From Owenia fusiformis (taxonomy: Eukaryota > Annelida > Polychaeta > Sabellida > Oweniidae): 64,000 bases of DNA. The position numbers were made by a program, and so were the translations under genes. The notes under the pieces are model-generated. The model saw only the letters and a list, made by a program, of their open reading frames with translations. It did no database searches and had not been told where the DNA came from. The DNA lies in NCBI GenBank assembly GCA_903813345.2, contig CAIIXF020000007.1, forward strand, positions 1,805,730 to 1,869,729. Reading direction: 5' to 3'. Position 1 is the first letter of the stretch. Each line of letters opens with the position of its first letter. Below, piece after piece: positions 12,901 through 24,900 of the stretch.

Positions 12901-15900
12901 TCAATAATGCAAACCCCTTATTCATTATAGAAATCCACCACCAACCTAAACTGATAATATACATTCTTACCTATGAACCATCTGTTACTGCTGGCATAGA
13001 AGAATTTAGAGCGATCCTCATGCTTGTATATATACTTCCCAGAAAGGGTAGAACTATAGTCAATTTTGAAAATTCCAAAATATTTCTTTCTTGGTATCGT
13101 AGGATCAAGATATCCGATGTAGATTTTGGAGCACCAAGAGCGAGCTACAGAATAAAAATATAAAAGATTTCTTTATATCCAGTGTTGTCTTGATTAAGGC
13201 GAGCATTGAGTGATAACATTAATGCATTATTATGTATTATACATACACTAGTTGCAATCAGTGAGCCATTATGTAAAATATCCATGTAAATTATCTCTGA
13301 AATTAGTCTGACTTCTGACATAGTTTTGACATTACTGAATGTGCATATTATATAGCCATACTCCTATATAATTCTGAGACTTTTCTCTTTGAAACAGATG
13401 GTTGAATTCAAAATTGTAAAAGTAGAACTAAAGTGATACTACCTGGTATACAGTCACTAGTGATAGAGTTGTCTGGGATAGCTACACCTCCTGTATAGAG
13501 ATACCATTCTGTAATAGTTTCAGGGCTAATATCTGGTGTATCTGCTCTGATTGTGACCTCTGCTGATGACCCAGGCTCCCCTGGTGTTGGGCTGATGGTC
13601 CAAAACTGGTCCAGGTCATCTTTAATGACATAGCTCAAGGTGAGAGTGCCATCTTGTAGCGTGTATGAAGGGTGCCCATTGACGAGATGGCCATCTATTT
13701 TGTAAGCACCATTCTTGTCATATGCTCCAGTTGATTCATAGTTAGTGCTTCTAATGAGTATATGATCACACACATCAATACCTGTTGGAAACAGAATTGA
13801 GAGCATTGTAGTGTCGTGTACAGAGCCAAGATAGACTATGAGAACAGTTATGGGGAGAAGTCAACATGGCAGTCAAAGAAAAAGTGAGGGGAGGTCAAGC
13901 ATCGGTCATCGTCCGGTTGAAAGGCAATCAATAAACAAGAGTGAAGGACAATCAAGATAAAAAGTGAATTGAATGAGTCATGGAGACGACTGAGGAGGAG
14001 TAAGAACATGGGATCAAAAGGCAAGAGAGAGGAATCAAAGGGAAAGTCAAAGGGCATGTGTGATGGAGACAATCAAGGGAAGGATCCAAGACCAATGGGA
14101 GAGGACAAGAGGGAGGAGATCAGTGTAAGAAACAATATTTGAAACTTTACCTTCAAAGCAAGATATCACTGGGTCAGGGACAGTAGAGTTCCAAGTCTCA
14201 GTTATTTCTACAGGATCTTCAACAGAACTTTGTACAACAGCTTCTATATTCTGATTGATATGTCCCAAGATACCACCTGCAAAATAGCAATTGTGTGCAA
14301 TTATGGCAACTACATAAAATATCTAACTGACTAATGAATGATATTCTTATCTAATGAATCATATTTCTAAAGACTAGGAAATCATGCTTTTCAAATATAC
14401 TTATATTATAAGTTGGTCAATTTTGATCTGATTTTGTTGAGATATTATATCACCAACGAAATACAGTAAAACCTGTCATAGTGAACACCTGTCTCTCGTG
14501 GACATCCTTCCTCCAGAAATACTCTATCAACTTATTTATATTATCCTCTGTTGTGAACACCTACCAACACTGAAGGTTTTTTCATTGCAATTTTATGTTC
14601 AATATTTAGGTTTTCCTGTAATAACTACCAACTTTCCAGTGGTCACATTTTTCGAATGAGAAGAAATAACAAAAGACAGCCAAAAGTGGCCTCAATAGCA
14701 CCCACCAATAATCCAATGGTGCCTCCCTAGATGAGTGACTGAGTAGAGATAGATGCCATCATACAAATGTTTATATGCAGGTCTGTTGTTTGACAGGCCA
14801 GGCAGTAGTTTATATACACCAGGTGATTCCACATTGGCAATCAGTATTTTCTCACATGGTGCTGCAATAAAATATGACATTTGTTACAGATGCTGACCTG
14901 AGAATGGCAAACACTGTGACTGCGGAATGGTAAACGCTGAATGCCGACCGCTGAACACCATCCACAAAAAAGTTGGAGACTATAACAAGATGTCACCACT
15001 TGTGGCAGTAAAAATAGAATACGTAGGATGACATGATTTTCTTATTTTCAAGTGGGTGCAAATGTATTTTCAGGTCAGTGCAAGCCTTTTTTAAAATATG
15101 AGGTGGCTGCTTCGCCCACTTGTTTTTATGCTTTTGTGTCGGGGAGGTCACTGAAAATAGCATATGAATTATTATGGAGATTATGTAACAATATGTTTTA
15201 ACAAACTAAATTCATACCCTAAATGTAAGTTTCTTAAAAAAATTCCAGTTATTTTCCAAAATGACTGCTCTAATAACATGAGTACATACCAGATGAGCAT
15301 TTCAAAGTAACAGCATCATCCTGTATCCAACTGCCCCCACCATCTACCTCCCAGATGGCGCTGATGAGCTCAGGTACAGGTACGGAATCATTGACCCTAA
15401 TCTTCCCTGTGCTAAAATAACTCAGGGCAACCTTCCAGAAAGTTCCATCATAGAATATCTGCTCCTGTGTGTTGAACCTTCTGTATACAGGTCTACTGTT
15501 ATATGTATGGGGTTGAAGGGTATACCGACCAGCCATGTAAGATGCACGGTGTGAGCTGATCCCAGACAACTGTAAGATCTTACAAGGAATTGGTGTCACT
15601 CCTGAAATATAGGTATTGTAGCTTTATTGATGTATGACAACTTTTGTACATGGATGTGCAAGTCAAAAGAACATCAGTGTTGAAGATTCAAATAATCATT
15701 GTATGTGGTGAACTTTGGTCATTGGTTACAAATGCAGTATCATACATAATATGGACTTAAGGATATACCAGTGTAACCTCCGAAAAAATCGACCATTTTC
15801 AATCTCAACGAAACTAGGTTTTTATTATAGACCTAGATGTAGCGATTCGAAAAATGTAATAAAAAAGGTAGGTCAACAGATTAGTTTTTTCATGAGAAGC

Positions 15901-18900
15901 TTCTGAAAATAGGTGTGACGTTATCTAATTTGAACATTTGAGGCGCCATTGATTCCAAAGCAAAAAAACATATTTTCCTATATTTCGTCGATAAAATGAT
16001 GATTTAGGGAGTATTGACGATTTCTTTCGAGCCTAGATAAACTTCCTTTATACATAATTACATTGGTTCGAATATTGGTACACTCAGGACATTTGTTCTT
16101 ACTTTTTTCACTTAAAGTGTTACCCCTACCCCAACAATATTTGTGAATTTTTGTAACGTTTTTCCATTAAAAACATATCTTTTTCATTTCGCATTTTGAC
16201 ACGTTTTGAATCGAAAATTAAGCAAATTTCCAATGGATTGTGGTATTTTTTTTATTTGCTTATTCTAAAAAAGGTGTTCTCATGTTTATTTTGATATAAA
16301 AAAAACATAGGGTCAACGGTCTGTTTTACGCTTGAAAATGCCGTTGAAGATTGGTGTGCTTTAACAATGATACAAAAGCCACTGGTCAATTCGCGTCATA
16401 ATTTAACTAAATATATGACGTCTTCTCAAGAATTAACAAAATCGACTGCTCACAAAAACATAAACTAGCTAAGTCCACATGATAAACATCATTCCAAAAT
16501 ATTATGAATTATGAATAAATTGAGGGCTAGATGCCCCAATTAGACATTCGTTCAATAAACGATGATTTAAAATGGCTAATAATAGCCATATTTGACTCCT
16601 ATTCTAATATGCTAATATTTCTGTTCATTTTTCGGGAAAGGATAACGTTACATTTGAGGTTCACAATTGTGAAAACTCAACATGTCCTGTCTTAATGAAC
16701 TGCCTTCACAAGTATAACCTTACAGATTAGGCATGAATGATTTCACTCGTGATACTGTATAAAGCATGCGTGCTTTTTGATGATTTTCGGGTGGGGTTGT
16801 ACATTCCTGTCCATTCCTCACCCCGAGGTCCCCACTTATGTAAAGCTGTAGGATTTGAGCAAGATACGTCTACTGAATTTAGTACAAGAATAATGTGTTT
16901 TTGTGAATGGCTATGGACGTTTTTCGCATTGTATCCGGCATGTCCGATTATGGTCGTTAATACTCACTGGGAAAATATTTTTAACTCGTAACTATAATTA
17001 TAAAAAATATAGAAAAGGTTTGAATGGCTTGTTTGACATGTTTGATGGTACTTGTTTTGACAGAAAGGAAAAACGAAACAAGGTAATGATTTCAATAGAA
17101 ATACATTATAAATGAATGTTCATGCACGGACTTTAAGTGTCCGTGGTTCATGTAATAAGTGTGTATATGAATTATAGAAATTCGAAAATAGAATACTGTA
17201 TTTTACAGTTGCCTTTTGATATTAAATACCCCTGGTCAATACATAGGCTAAAGACTATAACTTAATGAAAACTCATACAGACTGTAGCGAAATAAGAAGC
17301 AAGTTACAAATGAGATTTGTCGTATTTGTAATACATGGGCTGGGCACATACACATATACTACTGGGATAAACTAAAGAAACGGACACAAAACTGGAATGA
17401 AACAAGAATATACAAAAAATTACTGAATTATTTGGAAGAATTGATGACGTATAGTTCATTTGTTTGTTTATTTGTTGATGGGGCAATATGTCACTGACGT
17501 CACAGATAATGGTATCATATTCCGAGAACCCATTAACAAAAGTTTTATATGGCGTCATGATTAAACAACATTGAAAATGAGAATCTCCTAGTTGCTATGG
17601 ATTACTATGTCGTAAAGCGTCATATATCGTCATTCTGCGTCCTTGATATTTAATACAGAACACTTGTCAAACGTGAAGTTAACAAACGAGCTTTTCATAG
17701 AGGTGTTAATTTTCTATTTCTGTAATTTAAAAATATATCACCATTGTCGTAAGGGTTACACTGGTATATCCTTAATGAAGAATTGAGGACATTCAACACA
17801 CATCTGTAGAATTCATTAGGTTACAGATTATTCATTAGATGTTGTTCAATTACAAATTAGTCAGGTACATATAAAATAAAAACTGTCCACTCACTGGCTC
17901 TAAGCTTGTATGAGAGTCTGAATCCTGTATTGGGTGCAGCCACTTCCCCAGGGGTTAACAAATGAGACCTAAAAAGAACCAGCACCTCTGTTCCCTGGGA
18001 TACAAACTGCCTGGTGGGAAACTCACAACAATACCTATAAGTAAACAACTGGCAATGAATGTACATTAGCACACACAATCAGTGAGCCTATCAAGATGAG
18101 ATATGTAAGCAGCCATAACATAAATGGGTCCCACACAATGAGCTACATGTATATGATCAATGAAAACTTCATATTTTTGGCATGAAGATTTATTACTTCT
18201 TTCCTGAGGGCTGGTCATGACAAGGTGTGAGGCGCGCCACAAACAAAAATGTATACTAAATTCAAGGATGACCAAGTGTAGTACCTTCACACCATTACTT
18301 GAATGAGAGTCTACGAATGAAAGATGATCCAAATTCCAAACTACAACTAAGCTATATTATGAATATTAATATTCTAGTCCTTACCTTGGACCATTTCCCA
18401 CTGTATCAGTAAACCTGACCTGCAACCAGTCTGATACACAGGCCTTCTGTCCACCAACCATAGGGCAATGTAGACTACTTGGACTCACAAAGTCTATGAG
18501 GATTTCCTCATCTGCTCCTGGCTGTTGGAAAAAACAAGTTACAATATAAACGCAGCACTATATATTATACAGTATGTGCAGTAAAACACCAACACCATGA
18601 AAACGACATCAGCAGAAACTATCAAATCGGCAATGAGGCCAAGCTGTCTTTTGCCAGCACCGATGTTCGCACACACAATAATGCCGAAAACGTGAGTGAA
18701 ATATTGTATAAAATCACCATCTACATGACCACCGGCACAATTGTAATACAAGGAAAGTCTGCGAAGACTTTGTTTGTAGAAAGCTTCCCCAACCTAAAAG
18801 AATTGAGAGACTTCATTGCCAGGCAAGATGAATCTTTTGATATCTCCAGTGTCCACCAGAACTCCCTTTTGGACTCAACATTAGAGACACACGCGTCATC

Positions 18901-21900
18901 AACAACATTACTGAAGGTGATAACCCCATTACCATTACAATCAATTGAAGTAAAAAGTCATTGCGAAAACAACAATCAGACATCAATTGAAGAACAAAGT
19001 AATTGTGAAGAAGATTCTCTTGCAGATGTCTTGCTCTTATTAAACCAAATAGATGAGAGAAACCAAAAGAGATGTGATCAACTGGAATCACTCATTCGAG
19101 ACCAAGAAGTCAGATTTATGAGGAGTCTGAAAACTGAGGCCCGATCGCTCCTTGACGAAATCAAGCACTCGTCAGACTTGACAAAGTCATTTAATTCTGA
19201 TACTACAAAAGAGATACGTGAAGTTAAAGGTGCAATCCAACGAATGCAGAATGCACCTACAAAACCAAAAGAACCTAAGGCGCCTACCGCTGCTTCAAAA
19301 CCACATGAGCCTTGTGAGGATATGCCCCTGGCACATTTACAGTCTGAGATCATCAAAGACAATGTCCAAACTCAAGCTCCCACCATATCTTCCCAGCGAC
19401 AAGAACCTCATCAGGATTTACCTAGAACATCTCCTCACTCTGCCAGAGGTCGTACTACAAATGCCCCAAAAGATCAAACCCAAAAGCCAATACGTACTCT
19501 CTACTTGAATAGGTCAACAACCTCCCTAATTATTGGTGACTCTCGACTAAGAAAAGTTAAACCGCAAAATCTTGGTGCACCTGTAGCAGTACGTACCTAT
19601 GGAGGTGCTACCCTATCAAATATCAAGGATTCTATAGATTCTAGCAAAGATAGTCCTAATCTTAGAAACATCACACTTCAAGCTGGAATCATCGACATAA
19701 AAAATGGTTCGTCCATGCTTGACATCAAAGCTGATACAATGTTACTTATTGAGACAGCTAAATCTAAATTTCCAAATGCCAAATTCCTCATCTCATCTAT
19801 AATACCGATGCTGAGCCACAAACTGAATGAATCTGTGAGGGAAGCGAACACCATGCTTGAATCATTGGCAAAGTCGACTCCCAATGTTTCCTACCACTCA
19901 TGTTATGAACAATTTGGAAGATTCAACACAGTAGATCGCAATCTTTTCTATGATCAGTCTCATCTCAATGATGCTGGTGTAGCAAAGCTTGAGACATTTC
20001 TAAAATCCCTTCCTGGAAACTGTGAATCCCCCACGGAATCTATACCTCAAGTCTCTGACGCAACTCAAACTGCTGTTTCCGACTCAACTGCCAGTATCCA
20101 ACCAGTGCATCCTTCTAATACCCCGATTCCACAATCAAACAACCCCCGCTATGCTCCTGTACAACCATATGTGCATGACATACACTCTGGATTTAACTCA
20201 TATAACCCCACTGCTGTCCATCCCGCCCATGTTTTACCTCAAGGACATCAGCGCTGGGCACAGTATGCTCCACCACCTTATGGATGGCAATGGAACCAAC
20301 ATCAACCTCAGGCCTCCCAGGTCAACTCAGGACTACACAATATGCCTATTATGGCATATTAAAATTTCTCGAATGTGTCCATAGTTCACATAGCTTTTTA
20401 CAGAATAAGTTCTGTGCATTTGTAATTTACTAGTACTCCTGAAATCACCTGCAGGAACCAGTTTTTTTTACAATCAGCCTATACTTGATTTGCTTTCAAT
20501 CATAGGCATTACGTTATCAATTTTCTAGGAATTTTATTATTAGACTTTAACATCTATCATTATTATCATTGTTATATTCTATTTTTATCAATCAAATTAT
20601 CAAGCAAATGAATTATTCTTCACTCGTAGTGAATGATGCGCCATGCTATTGTACTACTCTACCATTTTATAATGTTCATGATAGCGATTTCCTATCTATA
20701 GCACCTTATGGTCCAAGTGCTTCTACTTTTGAAGATTTACTCTTTGATCCAATTTCATTTAACCATGCTGCTGACAACAGCAGTGAATCAATCAGATGTA
20801 TCACTGATAACCTTGTACAGCATTGTAACTACCACTCCCCCAATCAATTAAGTGAAGTTCTCAATTCTTCACCTAAGAATGGTCTTAGTCTCCTAAACTT
20901 AAATATTCGTAGTTTCTCTGCCAATCAACAAAAACTAGAAACAATGCTCAGTCTCTTAACTAAATCATTCTCAATAATTGGATGTACTGAAACTTGGCTG
21001 AAGAGCCATACCGAATGTCAAGCAACCCTCATGAATTATAATTCTGAATTTAATAGTAGAAAGATCAAAACCGGAGGAGGTGTCGGCCTTTTCATCAACA
21101 AAGCCGTAGAATATGTTAGACGTGATGATCTTCAGATCAACCACGACTCATGTGAATCCCTGACCATCCAGCTTACCAACTCAAAAAATAAAAACATCCT
21201 AATCTCAATTATATATAAACCTCCTAACACTAATCAAGAGGAATTCAATACTGATCTTCAAGCACTTCTTGATACTATCTCCAAGGAAAAAAAAACAGTG
21301 TATATTCTTGGTGATTTTAATTGTGACCTTTTAAAAGCAGAAAGCAACCATGCTACTCAGGATTTTTTAAATCTATTTTACTCACATAACCTTATACCAC
21401 TTATCTATAGACCAACCAGAATAACCAGAAACACTGCGACTCTAATTGACAATATATTTACAAATGCTCCAAGTATTTCTAGAGCAGGTATTTTTCTTGA
21501 AGACATATCTGATCACTTTCCAATATACGCCCTTACTGAAATGCAAGCCCAAAAAATTAAAACGTCCACAGTTTCATTCAGGCAATTTAATAACACCAAT
21601 AAATCAAGCTTCAAAGAACAAGTCAAAACTATGATATGGCATAATATTGAAAATACTAACGATGTAAATGAAGCTTATTCCAATTTTGATAAAGAACTTT
21701 CAATCATATTCAATCAATGTTTTCCTATAAAAACATTCAAATCTTCATATTACTTTGACCCCTCACGCCCATGGCTTTCAACTGCAATACTGACATCAGC
21801 GAAACGTAAGAATAATTTATACAAAAAATTCATCCAATACCCCAATGAACAGAATAAGAAAATCTACAAATCATTCAGTCATAAGCTCAAGCATATTATT

Positions 21901-24900
21901 AGATATGCCAAACAAATGCACTTTGAAAACAAATTTGCAATGGTGAGTGGAAACATGAAAAAAACATGGCAACTAATAAATCAAGTGTTGGGGCGCTCAA
22001 AGTTCAACAAAACATCAACTGTCCCTATGCTTATTAACGGGGTCCTCAGTAATGATAGTTCAAAAATATCCAATGGTTTCAATAATTATTTTGCCAATAT
22101 TGGTAAATCATTGGCAGATAAAATCCCCAAATCTAATTCATCCTTTAAAGAGCATCTCAAGAAGATTAAACAAGTCTCTTCATCCTTATTTTTCAGCCCG
22201 ATAACAGAAAGCGAGCTATCAACGGAAATAACAGCCTTAAAAAATACAGCCGCGCCAGGCCTTGATGGGTTCAAGGCTGATATAATAAAATCTGTTGGTG
22301 CTTATCTCGTCAGGCCACTACTATATATCTTCAATCTCTCACTATCAACTGGAACATTTCCCAATAAATTAAAAGTAGGAAAAGTCACACCAATTTTCAA
22401 AAAGGGAGATACTCAGCTCTTTTCAAATTACAGGCCCATTTCAGTGTTATCCGTATTTTCAAAATTACTCGAGAGATGCGTACACTCTCGCCTTGTAAGC
22501 TTTCTAAACAAATTTGAAATACTTTATAAAAACCAATTTGGTTTCCAGAAGAAAAAGTCTACATACATGCCACTTCTAACTTTTATTGAAAAGATAAGAT
22601 GTGCAAATGAAAGCAAAATTCCTTCACTAGGGATATCATTAGACTTCTCAAAAGCATTTGACACTATTGATCATAATATATTATTAGATAAACTCTCACA
22701 CTACGGAATGCGCGGTGTTACCCTTTCTTGGTTTCAAAGTTACTTAACTCAACGTCTTCAGACTGTTATTTCTAATGGCTGTAAATCGAAACAAACCTCA
22801 TTATCTCATGGTGTCCCTCAAGGTTCAGTGCTTGGTCCTATTTTATTTCTTCTTTACATAAATGACATTTACAAATCCTCTGATTTCTTTGAATTCATAC
22901 TATTTGCTGATGATACCAATCTCTTGGCCTCTCACAAAGATTTACCCACTCTATTTGACACCGCAAATGAAGAACTTTCAAAGCTCAGTGACTGGATCAA
23001 TGCCAATAAACTTTCTTTAAACATTGACAAAACTAAATGGATTCTCTTTGGACCAGGTAAAACTTCTAACAATCATTTTCTCAAAATAAATGACACCAAA
23101 CTCAAGCAAGACATCACTATATCTTTCTTAGGAATAGCTATTGATGCCAATTTAACTTTCAAAGAGCATATCAAAAACTTAGAAAAAAAGATTTCTCAGT
23201 GCATTGGGGTCTTGTATGGAGTCCATAATCTTTTAACAAAAAGTGCTTTGCTCAGTATATACTACTCTCTTATTCACTCTCAACTCAATTACTGCAATAT
23301 TATTTGGGGTAACAACTACAAATCTTATCTTAATAAAATTCACATGATTCAAAAACGATTTGTTCGCATTGTTTTAGGAAAAAAATACCTTGATCATACA
23401 GCTCCATTATTCAAAGAACTTAATCTTCTGAATATATATGATATAAATAAGCTGAATACAGCAATTTTCATGTACCAAGTAAAAGATGGTGACCAAATAC
23501 TAAATTCACTACTCGATACAAATTTCCAAATAAACAGTGATACACATAGTTATAATACCCGCCAATGTGACAACTTCCATATTGAACATGCGAACAAATT
23601 TTCCATAAAACGGAATGGGTCTTCACTATGGAATTCTCTTAAAAATTCCACAAAAATGTCAAAATCTATAACCTCCTTTAAAAAGGCCTACAAATCTGAC
23701 CTCTTGTCAAGCTACTTATAAAAAATCTGTCTTATTAAACATCTTTATTTACTATCCACGCATTGTATATTACAATAGTCATGGCACATCATTTAAACAC
23801 AACGTACATACATGCTTAGTGTATGCATTGTACTATGTTATATCATGTAAATACTTGTATATATGAAACTCATATACCTATATACCCTTGTAAACTAGTT
23901 AGACTATATATATATATTTTTTATATTTGCTAGTGATACTTTTTTTTTGATACTTGACATTATACTTTTATATGCCATTTGGTGTCAGTATTAGTCATGT
24001 ATTATTATTGTATATACATTTTTCTAAATAAATAAATAAATAAATTATCGCCCATTATTGATTATCTACTAGGAACATTAAATTTACATCCATTTGATTT
24101 TTCCATCTTTGATGATAGTTTGTCTAACCTAAAATCATTTATAGTTAAGACTTTGGAAATGTAAATCTTGGCTTGTTTTGGGGTTTAATTGAATATCATT
24201 TATTTAACATCATTTGTGTTTTGTGACTAATTTTTATCAAAACAGTTCTGCAAAATTTGTCAATGCGTACCCCAAATTTTCAGGTTCTAAAAGGATATAT
24301 ATGAACATGTACTGTACTTGTATGTGCACTTACCAAGGTGGTTATTCTCCAAGTACACTGTTGTCCCTTGGTATACCCAGTAGTGCCATAACCAGGGCTC
24401 TCTATGTACTGAGGTGTAAACATAGCAATTACACTGCCACCACAACTTGCTATAATATTAAGAATGAATGATATGTGGTAAGTAAGAATGATATTTTCAA
24501 AAGGTCTTGAACAACATTTAAGTCATGCATAATATTTTACAAATATTAAAAAATATATATTTGCAAACTTTAAATAGATTATTAACAACACTTTTAAGGC
24601 ATTTTAGATACATTCATCCAGTAGATCCTTAGAGTGGCAATGCTTTAAAATGATTCAGAAATAAAAGACATCAATATACTTGCCATTAACAGGAGCCATA
24701 GGTGACTGACATCTGTCCCCTTCCCAGCCATCTGGACACAAACATTCAGGGCAATTTTCAGGGTTCCTATACCCCCCATGTTGGCACTCACTCCAGTCAA
24801 GGGTGTTGTAATCAGGGCATTCTCCTGAAATGAATCACCATATTAACTATACACATGAAAAACTCCCATGGATTATCTCTCAATTAATTTTTTTTATTTA

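Larger units (their letters stand above)
6182..15601 (-). other. five tandem ~105-residue modules of unknown type (exons 10-17)
   Basis: Modules: M1 exon 15601-15290; M2 exons 14861-14706 and 14276-14151; M3 exon 13781-13443; M4 exons 13144-12971 and 12781-12638; M5 exons 11254-11129 and 6376-6182. Lengths are 104, 94, 113, 106 and 107 residues. The shared pattern is an opening C-x2-I/V-x-I/L, a middle NRPxY or GHPSY, an aromatic YY or FY strand, W-x-I/V about halfway, a conserved W near the end in most copies, and a closing C. Every module starts and ends in phase 1; M2, M4 and M5 carry one extra internal phase-1 intron. This is the pattern expected of exon duplication. I do not recognise the family. 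Confidence 0.75.
18550..24045 (+). mobile_element. full-length L2/CR1-type non-LTR retrotransposon, both ORFs intact
   Basis: ORF1 18725-20362, a 245-base spacer, ORF2 20608-23721, a ~300-base 3' UTR and an (AAAT)n tail at 24024-24045, the short-repeat tail typical of the CR1/L2 group. The 5' end must lie between 18536 and 18690, because exon 8 of the host gene begins at 18521 with its polypyrimidine tract just above. No target-site duplication was recognised. Orientation is antisense to the host gene. Confidence 0.88.
17895..24445 (-). other. CUB domain split over exons 7-9, interrupted by a retrotransposon
   Basis: Exon 24445-24334 gives [20 protein letters not shown] and then QQCTWRI. Exon 18521-18385 gives the strand ending DWLQVRF. 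Exon 18034-17895 gives [10 protein letters not shown] and ends [10 protein letters not shown], the typical CUB end. Together they form one ~130-residue CUB domain. The intron 24333-18522 holds a complete antisense L2/CR1-type retrotransposon, which accounts for nearly all its length. Confidence 0.85.

Noticed and set aside
18813-19884. Antisense frames opposite retrotransposon ORF1
   Set aside because: Shadows of the ORF1 coding frame with no independent domain.
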